Shown here: one piece after another, positions 13,301 through 25,449 of the stretch | Position numbering within the stretch: the stretch's first letter is position 1 | Layout: each line of letters opens with the position of its first letter | DNA from: Gordius sp. MW1 | Taxonomy: Eukaryota; Nematomorpha; Gordioida; Gordea; Gordiidae | Assembly: GCA_964036665.1 (NCBI GenBank) | Contig: OZ038532.1 | Span: 19,061,037-19,125,036, forward strand | Length of the DNA stretch: 64,000 nt | Reading direction: 5' to 3' | Position numbers and translations under genes: made by a program | The notes under the pieces: model-generated | What the model saw: the letters and a program-made list of their open reading frames with translations, nothing else | Told to the model about the DNA's origin: nothing | The model's database searches: none

Positions 13301-14238
13301 CCTTATTATAAAATGTCAGTATATGCCTCTTATTAAACATATTTAACTTATCATTTGTCTCAACTGGCCTTAATTAACCAGGATATAATATGATAGAAAG
13401 CCGCCGTATCTACGTTTTGAATTTTTGCTTTCCACTTTATAACTTATTATTAATTGTGTATTAGTGCACCGACATTTCAATATTGGATTAGCAAAAAAAG
13501 GCACACTGTGTTTGCAGGCTTTACCGCTTGCCCCTAAAATTCAAGATCTGCATTGTCCTTATTTTTAATTGTTATTAAGTGTTTTCCATTTTTTCACTAA
13601 ATCAATCGATGAACGATTGACAAAAACGTAGTAATACAATGTAATGCCGCTTCTCTTTCGCGTTTAGGTACACTTTTGGCGACAAATCAACCGACCTCCC
13701 AGACTGGTTCGTAACCGACGAGCGTAAACATTACTTTAAGCGTCTACCCGAAGTCGCTATGGACCCCGAAACTTTGGCCGAAAACCGCGCGCGATTGCGG
13801 GCCATTGACGCTCGTCCCATCAAAAAAGTGGTGGAAGCGCGAGCGCGTAAGAAAGGTCGGTTAGCTAAACGCTTGTCTCGAGCCCTGCATAGGGCAGAGC
13901 GTATGAGCACGGCTGCTGGCTTGAACGACGCGCCCGGCCAAAGCGCTGGTGGCCCTACGCCCGACGCCCTAAAACAACGCATCATAGCTAAATACGCTCG
14001 GCGTCAAGCGCTGAGCGCCAAGCGCGACAAAGTATACGTAGTTGCTCACGGACGTAAGGGAGGAGCGCGCGCTGCCTCTGAGCGCAAAGGCGCACCCAAG
14101 CGTAGCAAAAACGTCAAGGTGAAACGAGTGGATAGGAGAATGAAGAAGGATAACAGAGCGGCCAGGGTTGATAGAAAGAAAAATGGGAAGAAGAGTGGAA
14201 GGAAGGGAGCTACTTCTTTCGGAAAAAGACGTCGCTAG
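7347..14238 (+). CDS. FTSJ3: FTSJ3/SPB1 pre-rRNA 2'-O-ribose methyltransferase, ten exons (801 aa)
   Basis: Exons by eye: 7347-7413, 7454-7606, 7698-7777, 7852-7951, 8500-9186, 10021-10254, 11612-11677, 11941-12144, 12589-12832, 13668-14238. The sum is 2406 nt with continuous frame (801 codons plus stop; about 840 in human and yeast). Start [15 protein letters not shown] is the family N-terminus. Exons 1-5 encode the FtsJ domain: AFKLIQ, the SAM loop [25 protein letters not shown] and [12 protein letters not shown], so the K-D-K-E catalytic set is present. Exons 5-6 hold [17 protein letters not shown] and LKMDLP; exons 9-10 hold the SPB1 C-terminal domain ([17 protein letters not shown]...[22 protein letters not shown]) and a very basic tail. 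Acts in the nucleolus in 60S/rRNA maturation. Oddities: intron 1 is 40 bp, intron 2 starts with GC, and exons 5-10 are much richer in GC than exons 1-4. Confidence 0.95.
10357..10866. mobile_element. Possible Harbinger-like MITE in FTSJ3 intron 6
   Basis: Left end after TTA reads AGGGTGTGTCTTAATAGGCGAATT; right end before TTA reads GCGTATTTAGACGCAGC. These resemble the ends of the clearer copy at 55951-56219. The interior is unlike that copy, so two solo ends cannot be excluded. Confidence 0.4.
11321..11497. mobile_element. hAT-like MITE, TAGTGTTG family, in FTSJ3 intron 6
   Basis: Inverted termini (TAGTGGGGTAAATACGGCTGGGTTTTG / CCCAGCCGTTTTTACAACACAA), a near-palindromic interior built around TTTGGTCGACC / GGTTTTAGT, and flanking 8-mers actgagac / attgagac. 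Same family as 48051-48179. Confidence 0.75.
12330..12519 (+). repeat. tRNA-derived SINE, copy 1 (FTSJ3 intron 8)
   Basis: A 190-bp element flanked by a perfect 20-bp duplication (12310-12329 and 12520-12539), ending in a T-rich tail. The head resembles a tRNA: GGGGCGTGGGGGCCTAGTT as a decayed box A, GGTCGCGGGTTCAAATT as a good box B. The body contains GGCTGGCAGGCCTGGATAGCCG and a tail ATCCAAATATCCAAAGAAGCTGACC, shared with the inverted copy at 37786-37973. The long TSD and tRNA head indicate LINE-mediated retroposition of a Pol III transcript. Confidence 0.85.
12924..13080. mobile_element. hAT-like MITE, GGGCGTAGCCAGG family (FTSJ3 intron 9)
   Basis: TATGGGCGTAGCC at the left, GGCTACGCCCATG at the right, with the family's poly-G/C blocks inside. 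Flanks gctattct / actatact agree at six of eight positions. Confidence 0.7.
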
Positions 14239-14478
14239 AAATTTATACCCTCTATTTTCGTTATAAAGATCGTTTTTGTGAACGTTGTTTTTATGATAAA
14301 ATGTCGAATGCTTTTGGAAATGTACCGATATGATGGGTTTATTGTTTAATTGCATTGCATTGATGTCATAAGTTCTATTTTTGGCACAGGTAATAGCATA
14401 TATCATCACGCTTTCATAAAATGCAAATAATGAAGACTTCATTTAATTGGATTTTTATTAAGAATCCCCTCCATCTTA

Positions 14479-14727
14479 TAGACCGTCTTAATATATGATT
14501 CAACTTCAATCGTATTTTAGTTTGTCTAAATATGCGGTATACATGTCGTGGAATCAACAATTTTAGTTTAGTTACCATATGAATATGCATTAATAAGCGT
14601 AAATAAAGGATAAATATTTGTTTTATGGGCAAAAACATGACGTGACGCTCGTATTTAGACCCGGCCATGTTTTAACGTGCATTCGCTTTTTTAATCTTGA
14701 TTCAAAATCGCGTATTAAGACGCACAT
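14479..14727. mobile_element. Harbinger-like MITE, copy 1
   Basis: Nearly identical in its interior to 55951-56219 (TTGTCTAAATATGCGGTATACATG, then GGAATCAACAATTTTAGTTTAG). Ends are related to GGGNNCGTCTTAATACG. It is absent from the matching position of duplicate copy B, near 26540-26610. Confidence 0.65.
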
Positions 14728-14935
14728 ATAATTAAAAAACATAAAGGTTCAGCAATGTTTTAAGCTACAAATTTCGTAAACGAGCATTAATAATTTATTC
14801 AGTTTTTCATGTCGAATGATGGATGCATTTTTTATGTTATAAGCTAATTTTAAAGCTTTGCTCTTGGACGTTTAATCTTTTTTAATTAAAGAATGTAGAT
14901 GATTGAATGAAACCTTGTATTTAATAATAACTAAT

Positions 14936-16015
14936 CAGTAATGATGCAGAAAATCCGAGAAAAATCTCGTAACGAAAACCGAGACGTAAGTCGACCTTAA
15001 GACGAGACGATACGGGATTTTGTTAACGGAATTTGTTTAGAATATACCTTAAAATATGAATTTTACAAAAATAAGTAGCTAGGCATGTAAATGATTTTTT
15101 GATGTATTTTACTTATTGCATATTTATATCCTTAGCATTGATATATGGCATCAACATACAAATATAGTTCTGATGAAGTTGTCAAAATTACTAAAGCATC
15201 TTTAATTTTGCAGCAAGTTACATTATTCCCTCTGAGGATAATATTTTGAATCGGTCGTTATAAAATCAAAATAATTTGTAAATTTGGCTACCAATATATT
15301 TTGAGCACCACAGTGACTTCTTGGCCTGTGGATCGATTGCATTCAATCATGAGTCTACCAGAAGTTTGTTATGCTTGAACTCATCGTACATGCAACTTTC
15401 AAGGCCTAAATCTCATTATGCATTTGTTTTGCAATTTATTATACTTTTCACATAATAAAGGTAGGATGGCAGGTCAACTCATCCATTAAATTTTCTCTGC
15501 AATTTTTAATAATAAAAAAAGATTTATTGCCTAAACTATTTTTAAAATGGTGCATGTATAAATTTTGGGACATAAAATGGGGTATTTTATAATAATTTGT
15601 ATATTTCTCGAATGTAAAAATTGATACATATACGTTATTTATTAATATAAATGCTACTTTTATTGGTGTTTTTGAAACGTTGAAAGATGTTCAACTAATT
15701 TTGTACGTTATAAATAATGATAAAAGGTATCCATATGGACCTTTCAGGTTGCTATAACAATATAATAAACATGCGATCTTTAGGGACAAACTCATGGCGG
15801 TTATAATAAAAGGCTAAAAGTCTTGTTTTAAAAATGCTCACCTCGAATCCCAGATAGTTCGAATATGTAAATGACATGCTTATTAAAGGTTAAACAATAA
15901 AGTGTTCGCCTTTTTTATTTATATAATAATTCAAATAAATTAGAAAAACTTAGATAGTGCGAAAAAAATTTCTTGCAGTGGGACCCGAGACGAGATCGAC
16001 TTCGACACACTACTG
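14936..16015. mobile_element. Candidate hAT-like element, CAGTRNTG ends
   Basis: Left end CAGTAATGATGCAGAAAATCCGAG, right end GAGACGAGATCGAC...CACTACTG, with subterminal CTCG/GAGACGAG motifs on both sides. Flanks taactaat / ttaaaaat match at five of eight positions. In duplicate copy B the flanks are joined near 26745 without it, so it was either inserted after the duplication or removed from B. No transposase ORF. Confidence 0.6.
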
Positions 16016-19000
16016 TTAAAAATTTGCACTTGGATATTAATTAAACTTAAAAGGACAACCCAACAACATTAAAAGTATAAAAAAGTATTTTTGGTTTAAA
16101 TCATTTTAACCTTGGTACACCAAGTTTTTAATTTTGTTAAGCATCATTCGGCCGATCTTTTATTGTTGTTACTTTTGTGCATAGCTTTTTCAGATTTATT
16201 TTTTCCTATTAATTTTTGTTCTGTAAGCCCGTATTTAAAATTCCCTACAGTGGATTCGCAATCCGAAATACCCACTGTCTTTAGCAAAGATCAATACATA
16301 TTTTTTAATTTCTTGCGAAGAGCTTGCCACCTTTTTGATCTATAAATCTATGCCTATTAGTAAATATTTGATAAATAATCAAATATTCAAATCTCGTTAT
16401 TTTGGATAAACACGCCCTGGTTGGTCTGTCCAGAAATTTTAGCGAAGCCGTTTGAAAACAATGTGTCCTAGACAGTACTACTGGTGGATTTGGGTCAGTC
16501 TAACTATAAATACACAATATTCAAACACTCGGATTGTTCACAAATTTAGCAACGGATTTTCATTTAAATGTACTTAATAAATATAACTTTAAAAAATGTG
16601 TGTAAATAAAAATTAATTAATTAAAACCCTCATTGACCATAGAAATCTGATATCTTTCAAACGATAATATGTCTTATTAACATTTAAACAAAGTAACGAA
16701 TGGAATGTTTGAGAATCATAATGTTCCAAGATTCTTTTTAAAAACATATAATTTTTATGACATTACACATTAGGGTATCCCACGCGTTTCAAAATTTTAA
16801 TTACGTTATCTTTAATCCTACTCTCTATAGGTTGGAGAATTATTTATCATTCTAAGCCTTGTAATTAAAAGGAGATAGCTTAAAGTGTCATATATAAACG
16901 GACTAACGCGTATGTGAAGGCGGTTAAAATTTTTGAATTATTGCTTAATTGTTCTGTGAACATCTGTTCTTGATTCCTCAACCCCGTTCCAAAATCTACT
17001 CGCTATAAATTTGGTTTTCTATTGAAATCAGTGGCAAATTAATTATTGTAAATTACCAAACTCTTTTAATTTTGTTAATCAGTGGCAAATCAATTATTGT
17101 AAATTACCAAACTCTTTGTACGAATAATTTACTGGAAATAAACCCTCGGCGAAAATCAGTTATCGTCAATTATTTTCAATTATGCCAATAAACATTTCTC
17201 CCATCCTTTCTACTTACATTGCAATGTTCAACAACTCGTTTAAATCTGTCTTAGCCGTTAAATCCATATGTAGACACAAAATTTACGAGAAATAACTGGA
17301 CAGAAGATTTTTATCATTTTTTAAAATACTTCCTTGCTTGGAGTAGAATAGGGGGTTTACAGGTTATATTTCTAGCCACTACTTGACCACCGATCAAATG
17401 CATTAATATCATGGGTATAGGCGTATATTGATAATTTTCTGTAAATGGATAAGGGAATCTTGAAAAATAAACAAATTTAGGGCTTGATCTGAGTTCTTTT
17501 CAGAGATTTTAAACAAATTTGCGAAAGTCAGTCTTATGTTATGACGATGATTTAGAAGGAGGCCAAGGACTAAAAATAGTAGATGAATTTATGTTATCTA
17601 ATTTCAACCCACCAAAATAGGTGACTAACCGTCCTAGAATTTTTTTTAAATTTTGCATCAAATAAACTCCTACTTTTTGGATCTCATCAAATCAAATAAA
17701 AACAGTGTTAATTAAAATTTCAAGAACTAATTAGAACTAAACACACAGAAATTATAAATTCACTAACTATTACGCCGCGTCACTCAATCATTCCGTCTAT
17801 TTATTATTTCGCGATTTAAAATAAGTTTTTAGTAGCATTTGGTACCAGTTACATGTTCTAACAGGCATTTTAACACCCACGTTAGGAATAGGATTGATTA
17901 AAAAAGTAAAAATAGTGCTCATGATTATTTTTTGATATATCCTTATAAAATAACCTTTTTACTTCTGCATACAGAACTGACTCCGATTACAAAAAATCTA
18001 TTTTTTGCCAAAATTATGTTGAGGATCATATTAATTAAATAAACTGATTATGTCTAAGCCTCCACCCTTCTACTTTAGGTAATATAATACCTATGCGATG
18101 AATATAAGAAGTTTTTAGTTTCTCCAAGCTTATCATTTTTGTAACACTCCTTATTATGAATAGAGAGACTACAACAAATAAATGTCCAAAATAATCAAGT
18201 GTTTAAGGATGGGAGGGGGTACTCTTTATTGAAGGCAAATAATAAAGTGAGGGAAAAGAGTTCGTAAGTAATAAAGAAGTGTAAAACACTTCTTTATATA
18301 ATCGCAAGCTAATCGAAATAATACATTAAGTCAATTAACATTTAGTGATGAATCCGCGAGCTATATGTGATAGGTCAATTAACGTCGGAAAGTAGTATGC
18401 CGCGAGTTATATAAGGTAATATAAATGAGTCAATTAAAGAAGTAATATGCCGCGAGCAAATAATTAAATATTATTGGTTGCTACAAGTTAATAATATTTA
18501 AGGTGGTGCTGGTAATTATATCTAATTATTTCTAAATATTGATATAAAAGTTAGCAAGCTTATACCCTGATGCATTCAACATTAACTTTTCAGTATTTTG
18601 TAATATTATTTTCTATTAGTGTTGATAGCATGAACCTCTTGCACACAATGTTTGAGCCATAGACTATTAAATGTATAGACTGGCGAACAGCTGATCAATT
18701 TTAAGTAAGGGTATAGGCCTTCATGTTTAACGCATATAGTATCAAATTAAACGTTATTTTCTTTATTAAATAATTAAATGGCAAACTTAGGTATGGAAAG
18801 TGGATCCTTTAATGTTTTCCTTATTCTTTCTTTCATAAATTTTGCATTTATTTACACAAGTGCGCATATTCAAAATTTCAACAAAAATGGTGGCCTGAGG
18901 TGGTCATTAAATTTCAATGCAAAAACAGTCGTCTGCCTGTTTATGATTTTATTAGTCGATGTTTGACACTCCAACAAGGTAATTCTTACCAAGTTGATTA

Positions 19001-19489
19001 CTTATATTCGATAGTTATTTTTTACATCTGCTTTTATAAATCAATATTACTTTATACTAAGTGTAGATATAGACCATAGACTAATAAAACCATAGACTGC
19101 CAAACAGCTGATAATTATTCAGCAAGTATAGAAAGCGCCATTTTAATCAAACAATAGAACTCAACATAATTTATGGTTCTATTTTACTTATTATTTGTTT
19201 TAAATTTATAAATCAAGCTAAGAGTGTTTTTTATTTTCGCAAATATTATATCGTGTAGAAGTATAAATATACCTGTTGTTGATTTTTTCCTTCAAGATGG
19301 CAGCTATTAAGGTGCTTGAATGATTTTAAAAGTAAAAACCATCTGTTTGGCACTCTATGAGTTTTATTAATCTTATAGACAATAATAAAAAACAATCTTT
19401 TTCTGGTGGTGACCGTGCAAGCATTATATATCATCTGGTGTAAAATTTGAATACTAACAAAATATTTGAAAACTGGAATAGAGATTAAT
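16016..19489. other. Region upstream of RidA-1 without an assigned gene
   Basis: About 3.5 kb of AT-rich sequence. It holds a direct tandem repeat of about 52 bp near 17028-17117 (CAGTGGCAAATTAATTATTG unit, two copies), three diverged copies of a TCAATTAA...CCGCGAG unit at 18330-18450, and two related stretches starting CATAGACTA... with CAGCTGAT at 18657 and 19073 that resemble the ends of the element at 59939. A 62-codon ORF at 18778-18966 encodes a hydrophobic peptide with no recognisable family; I do not call it a gene. Confidence 0.5.
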
Positions 19490-20014
19490 ATGGAGAAAAA
19501 AATTATATCTACTCTAGAGGCTTCTACCCCTATTGGAACCTACCAGTATAAATTGTTATATAAATGATATATGAAAAGGCAAGGAATTATTGTAAATAAT
19601 GTTTTGTATGTTTCTGGACAAATTGGTCTTGATCCTGCAACCTTAGAAATTGTACCGGGTGGAATTGGTAAAGAAACCAAACAAGTAAAATAACCATGCA
19701 CAAGTAACATATTTAAGGTTATGAATAATATTAAAGCAATTTTGAATGCTGCAAATTCAGATTTTAATCATGGTATTTTAGAGCATTGATATAATTTTTT
19801 AATATAAGTGCTAAAAACAACAATCTTTTTGGGTAGGATTAGTAATATGGTTGAAGTAGACAAAATATATGAATCATGTATGTATATAACTTATGAAAAC
19901 GTTTATTTGATAGTTTTTACCAGGAATAATTACCCTGCAAGATCTGCCTTTCAAGTTGCAGCTCTTCCTAAAGATGCACAAATTGAAATTGATGTCATTG
20001 CTTTAATCAAATAA
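19490..20014 (+). CDS. RidA (UK114/YjgF) imine deaminase, paralogue 1, five exons
   Basis: Exons 19490-19545, 19579-19684, 19718-19772, 19809-19877, 19914-20014; four GT-AG introns of only 33, 33, 36 and 36 bp. The sum is 387 nt, i.e. 128 aa, the typical length of RidA. The protein starts MEKKIISTLEA, has IGTYQQG and VSGQIGLDP in the N-terminal half, LKTTIFL in the middle strand, FFTRNNYPARSAFQVA with the conserved Arg at position 105, and LPKDAQIEIDVIA with Glu120. RidA trimers hydrolyse reactive enamine/imine intermediates (2-aminoacrylate) formed by PLP enzymes, in cytosol or mitochondria. No targeting sequence is visible. All signature residues are kept. Paralogue at 34018-34543 with identical intron positions. 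Confidence 0.93.
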
Positions 20015-20941
20015 ATGACATCTGTTGGTTAAATGGTTTTGTTAGATTTAGTCTATTTTCTTTGTCATATAACCTTGTTAATTTTTTATTCATTGTATTT
20101 TTTTATATCTAAGATTGCTATTACTGTTACCTCGATAAAGCTAATATGCTTTAAATTTACCTAATATATATCAATCCAAGTATTTATTAGAAAATGGTAA
20201 GTATTTTTTACACCTAGCTATAAAATAAAAAAATGCAATTTACATTTAACAACCCTATATCTTAATGTCTAAAGTTTATGTAAATTTATTCCTTGTTTTT
20301 CTTTTCTTTTTAAGTTTAAACTAGTTATGATAACTAATTAATTTACGTTTTTATAATCTTTTTAGTTTATAAACACATTCTAAGCAAATTCTATGAATAA
20401 TTTTATCTAATTTAGTAGAATGGCTCAGCCATCACAATGGTTAAATTGGATCATTTAAATTTACAATAATAATGAGCCCTGTGTTTTTATGGATAAACTT
20501 TATGAATGACTAATCTGAAGATCATTAAGACCATTGCTGATTTCCAAAATAAAATAGTTAAGGTAAGTGACTTAGTAAAATATTGTATTGTTTCAAAAGG
20601 CATGATGTGTGCAGTTTAAATTATAGCCTTGCCTAGCAAGATTATCTCTAAAACTTAATGCTGCATTTTAATTTTTTAATAATTGTTATGGAACCTTGTA
20701 AGGGTTTTCAATGGCTGTGGAAACTTTTGCTTCTGTAAAAAACTTTTTTGCTTTCACTTATATCCTAGCTAATGACATCTGGTTGGCTTTAATTTTTTCG
20801 ACATCTTTTTGTGGGCCGTTTATATATAAATTTCTTTTAAAACCTTGTATAGTTTGTTGCTTTGTAATGGATAATTGCAAAGCTGTATGCCCCCGTATCC
20901 ACCCCCCCCCTACCTCCCACAAATTGCATAGCAAATGTCAT
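20015..20941. other. RidA-1 downstream flank
   Basis: The first 600 bp is the end of duplicate copy A and matches the flank of RidA-2. From 20711 a plus-strand ORF with hydrophobic residues runs into the hAT element at 20950. I do not recognise it and do not support it as a gene. Confidence 0.5.
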
Positions 20942-20949
20942 GGGGTAAC

Positions 20950-22691
20950 CAGGGATTTGTCCCGAACCCCTAAACCCGAACCGGGTAAAACCCGATGTTT
21001 TACAGAACCCAAACCCGAACCCATTTTTAAAAATACCCTTAAAACCCGAACCCGATTAATACAAAAAAGGGTTCGGGTTCGGGTTTTTAATTCAAAAATA
21101 TATTGTGAATTGAATATCTCAGTTTTCTCTATCATGACAATGTAACGAAGCGAGAACCATACGATTTTAATTTTAATATTTTTATGTTTCCGGCATTTTT
21201 CATTCATTAATCAATACTAATTATCTCATAAAAATTTGGGGGAAGTTGGAGGTATTAAATAATGGCTGTAATGATTCAGTGATAAAATACAATTATCATT
21301 GCCTGGTAAAACGGATAAGCTTAAGAAGCTTTTAAGAATGAAAGAACAAAGTAAAACTATTAATATGGGAAATGTTAAAAGTGCAGGAAAAAGTATAGGT
21401 TTTCTCTTGACATTGTTCTTAGATCAAAATAGAATTTAACGAGATGAGAACATATTATAATTTTGGGAGAAAAATAAACATGCCCAAGATTTATAAGTTA
21501 GCCCAGGTTGTATCTGTTCCACCTACCCAAGTTAACGTGGAAAGAGCTTTTTCCTCATTAAAATTTATTCTATCAACTTATCGATCACAAATGACTGATC
21601 AAATATTAGGAAATGTTTTAATTGTAAGATTAAATAATATATCAAAATTATATACATAATTTATGTGTCAACTGTATTTATATTTCATGATGTGAAGTAT
21701 AAGTTGAATAAAAATATTTTTGTGTAATTTATAATATGGTATGGCTTTTATTAATTATATTTTTATTGCTTTTAAATCCAAAAATAAATTAGAACATTAA
21801 AAATTCAATAAATACATATGCATAATGAGATGAAATAATTGGCATGTGAATTTAATTAGGTGCTATTTAAAAATTAAGTTAACTATTCAATAATTTTTTG
21901 AAGGTAAAAATGTATTATTTGTATAAGGGTGTTATTTAAATGCATAGTGAAAAATTCCATAATGCTCAGTTGTTTGTGCTCAGTTTTTAATTAAAAATGT
22001 TCAGTTTTTTTTATGCTCAGATTTTAATTAAAAAGTGCTCAGTTTTTTTGTAAACAAATGTTCAGTAATTTTTCAAAAAATGTTCAGTTTTTTTTTCAAA
22101 AAAATATTTCGTTTTTTTTAAATATGCTCAGTTGTTATTAAAATCAGTAAATCTAACCCTTGCCTATATTACATTTTGCCTATATTACATTTTGCACAGA
22201 TGTGTTATTGAGCTGTGGAAACGCTAGAGAGCTTTAATAATAGTTATAAATTATTCATTTAAATCGCGTATTGTCTATATTAAGTACATAAATCAAAGTA
22301 TATTAAAAACAAACAAATTGATGCCTTTAATAATCATTTATTAAAATAATATATATAAAAACCTAATAAAATGTTATAGCTGCTATATATAAGTGATATA
22401 ACCAAAAAACTTGGCAAGTATAATTAATCTCTGAGCAAATAAATAAAAATCTGAACATTTAATAAAAAACTTAACATTTAATTCAAAACTTGGCAAATTG
22501 AATAAAAAACTTAGAAAATGGCAATAAAAACTTTGCACTTTGAATAAAATACTATGCAAAATAATTTGTTCTCTTTGTATAATATAGTTTCTTGAACCCG
22601 AACCTGTCCCCGAACCCAATTTCTTAAACCCGAACCCGATTTCAAAATTTATGCCGAACCTGATTTTATTTGGGGCGGGTTCAAACCCCTG
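20950..22691 (+). mobile_element. hAT element 1, CAGGGATTTG ends, (CCCGAA)n arrays
   Basis: Perfect 8-bp target duplication GGGGTAAC (20942-20949 and 22692-22699). Inverted ends CAGGGATTTG / CAAACCCCTG. Both subterminal regions carry arrays of the hexamer CCCGAA (20960-21090 and, inverted, 22590-22680). The interior has the 3' end of a transposase (next entry), a T-rich block with about ten spaced copies of TGCTCAG/TGTTCAG (21960-22140), and a block of AATAAAAAACTT repeats (22440-22560). Length 1742 bp; the N-terminal transposase is missing, so it is non-autonomous. Confidence 0.9.
21444..21659 (+). pseudogene. hAT transposase C-terminus (dimerisation region)
   Basis: An open frame of 71 codons inside hAT element 1. 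Residues 23-65 carry the hAT dimerisation signature: VPPTQVNVERAFSSLKFI, then an RSQM-T--ILGNVLIVRLN helix. The catalytic and BED-finger parts are absent, so this is a remnant. Confidence 0.85.
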
Positions 22692-22699
22692 GGGGTAAC

Positions 22700-23940
22700 C
22701 ATAGAGTAGATGGACGGCTCATCAACACAAAATGTGTACCCTTTTTTCCACCAACGTAATGATAACATGGTAAAGTAGTGATTATATATATATATTAGTA
22801 ATTTTTTGTAAATTAAATAATTTTAAAAAGGTAAATATAAAAAAATATTGAATTGGGTAGATATCAAAAACAACATTCTAAAATAATTATCATTTACCCA
22901 ATACATAAAAGGTTGTAGTTGCGCGCATTCGCAACCACATAAATATTGAAGTACAGTGAACTCTCACAAACTCCGTGTAACATCTGTGTACCAATTTCGA
23001 TATAGATTTCATTAGTCTCCCCTTCTTCCCCCCATTGCTCTTTACGCGATAGATTATAACCATCATTATTTACGCGTAGCGCGTGTTTACAACACATGAG
23101 GTTAGGATCACGCTTCACATATACACAGCGAGTATTCCCATCATCATTGTATACGCGTAGTCCCTCTCCCCCTATTGATCGCTATGCGATATATTATAGT
23201 TAACAAGATTTATTTGTCGACGCGCAATAATACATCACATGTATAGTGTAGATATCAATCCGCGTGTGTGGATTGGCAGATTTTTCCTTTGTTCGTATAT
23301 AATTAATATTTATTCCTACGTTTCGCAAATATCTTTCTTAATATCTCGCGGTTCTATGGGGACGATTATATTATAAATAAAGGATAAATTATGAGTAAAG
23401 TAATTGTAAGGTAAGAAACAAACATTGTCTTTATAATAATAATAATAACCATCTTAATTAAACGTAATTCTTTTAATTAGTTATTTTTAACTTTGGTTAT
23501 TACATAAAAATTAAAAATATGTAAGACCTTTCTTACAATACATCTTTTAAAAAGTCTTATACAATGGTGATAGCTAATGTTGTTTAGCGAGCGTTAATTT
23601 TATTATTTATCGCGCGAGATTATTTTATCGGATATATAAGATTCTTTTATCGTATTTATACATATATAATTATATCTAAGAATTCATCAATAAAGTAAGA
23701 TCATCCTGTAAGACCTTTCTTACAATACATCTAATAAAGTCTTTTATACAAAATGTAAATACTGTGATGAAAGTTTGTTTAATAATATAGCGCCATCTAT
23801 ATTTTATATAATATTTTATTGACGTTTGTTTTAATTTATATCTAGTGAGGAAGGTAAATTGACTGTTATAGCGCAAATTACATGGTTGAAATACACCAGT
23901 TGTTGTCTTCAAAACGTAGGAAAATAAATGAATTACACGA
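22700..23940. mobile_element. TIR element with CATAGAnTAGATnGACnGC end, longer copy
   Basis: Starts immediately after the right TSD of hAT element 1 with CATAGAGTAGATGGACGGC, the terminal repeat of the element at 59939-60404. Its first 180 bp and its stretch at 23730-23930 match that shorter copy on the opposite strand; about 850 bp between them (ACGCGTAG-rich, short ORFs) is missing from the shorter copy. The right terminal repeat is not found, so the end is approximate. Confidence 0.6.
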
Positions 23941-25254
23941 CCCGACCGCCACTAGTAATCTCATAATAATATCTAATTTTAATAAAATAATAAAAATTTC
24001 CCTCTAAATTTGCTAATAAGTTATATTAAAGTTTAGTTTGATTATAGGGAATAATTTTTTAATTTATAAGGTTATTTGTATATAAATTTTTTTCTCATAT
24101 AGGGGGCGGGGCACGCCCATGGCAAATGTGCTACGTTTACGGATTACAAACGAGGTTTTTAAAAACAGTACCCCAGAACGATGCGGAAGTCCGAACGACA
24201 AAATTACAATTCTCTGCACTAACACCCCCCAATGTAATTATAAGCAAAGCTGGTTAAGAGGAAAAGATTATTTTCCGATTGAAATGGATTGAATATTTAA
24301 TTATTATGAAACCATAACTTACAATAAATGTGAGGTTCGACAAAGCAGTATAAGCACAAATTTTTGGTTGCTTTACTGCATAGAGACCAGAAAGGCCCCC
24401 TCTGTTCGCCCGGCCTACGGGCCGGGCAACTGTCGTAATAGATTTTCGGGAGGGCCCGACGGGCACCCTAGCAAGATTATGAAAATTCGGGCTAAATTAT
24501 ATTTTTACATAATGTATTAAGTTTTAGTGTATATATTTGTCGCTTTTTTATTTGATAATATAATATTCGTTAATCCTAGTTTTTACACAAAAAACAGAAA
24601 TAATAGTTGGTATACAAAATATAACTAAATTAGTTTTCCCAGCCTTCGTGCTTGCTCAGGCTGACACTTAAAGGGTTCGGGCGGGCAACCTAGTTATAAA
24701 ACCCGGGTTTGGGTAGAAAATCTTTAACAAATCTGACCTCTGCTGCATACATCGCAGCGCCTTTGAGTAATCTTTTTCCTTGATGACTGTATAAATGTTT
24801 CCGACTTTGGTCGGATTTCGTTCGTTCAATAAGTTAGCGGTATTCTTTAAAATAATTGTGGACAATTTCTTTTTTTAACTTCCGGGGGTAATGTTTCCTT
24901 TGTTAAGCAATAGAGCTGCCAGGTTCTTAAACAAGCGGTATCCAATCAAAGTGCAAGTAATGAAAAGTACTATTTTCTACCACGAAGAGGTATTTATATG
25001 GCATCAACATTCAGACCAAAGCGATTTAAGTCTTTATAAATTTTATCTACATCTTCATTAATTTTTGAAGAGTTATGACTCTTGCAATGTTTTTATTGAG
25101 GGTACCATGAGAATTTGAAAATATATTATCGAGTCAAACTATTGCCGTGACTCTAGAAGTATTCTTTCTCGAGGTCAATCCTCTTTCTTTTTTTATATAT
25201 TGATTATTGGGTAAAAACCGCTGGGTTTTGTGGGGCAGCTCCGATATCCATTTC
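23941..25254. other. Unassigned sequence with G-rich transposon-like blocks
   Basis: Contains an ATG-initiated 57-codon ORF with four cysteines at 24119-24292 that I do not recognise, GGGCCGGGC/CGGGAGGGCCCGACGGGC blocks at 24410-24480, and a GGGTTCGGGCGGGCAACCTAG block at 24675, which resemble the subterminal arrays of the hAT families here. A minus ORF at 24668-24865 (KVGNIYTVIKEKDYSKAL) is unrecognised. No paired ends found. Confidence 0.4.
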
Positions 25255-25449
25255 TGAAAGTCAAATTAACAATTTGGCGCATCGACATTTCGATATTAGG
25301 TAAGCAAAAAGGTCACGCTGTATTTTCAGGCTTTACGCTTGCCTCGAATGATCAATATCTGCATTATCCCGTTAATATTAATTTTATCTTTCCGATCCTT
25401 TAAATAATCGATAAACGATCAACATTGTAATACCGCTTTTCTTTCGCGC

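Larger units (their letters stand above)
13450..20625 (+). repeat. Segmental duplication, copy A
   Basis: From about 20 bp upstream of the poly-T/branch region of the last FTSJ3 intron to 600 bp past RidA-1, this block is collinear with 25255-35295. Matching anchors: intron 9 end plus exon 10 (13475-14238 with 25270-25902), the 3' flank with TTATAAAGATCG (14257 with 26366), GGATGCATTTTTTATGTTATA (14820 with 26620), the CACTAACTATTAC block (17762 with 31082), the RidA gene, and TGAGCCCTGTGTTTTTAT (20470 with 35160). Divergence is considerable and both copies carry private insertions. Confidence 0.85.

Noticed and set aside
13731..14442. Long minus-strand ORFs opposite FTSJ3 exon 10
   Set aside because: Shadows of a GC-rich, strongly biased coding exon; the plus strand matches the SPB1 C-terminal domain.
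24119..24292. 57-codon ATG ORF with four cysteines
   Set aside because: It has no family, no splice context and lies among transposon fragments; mentioned only in the regional entry.
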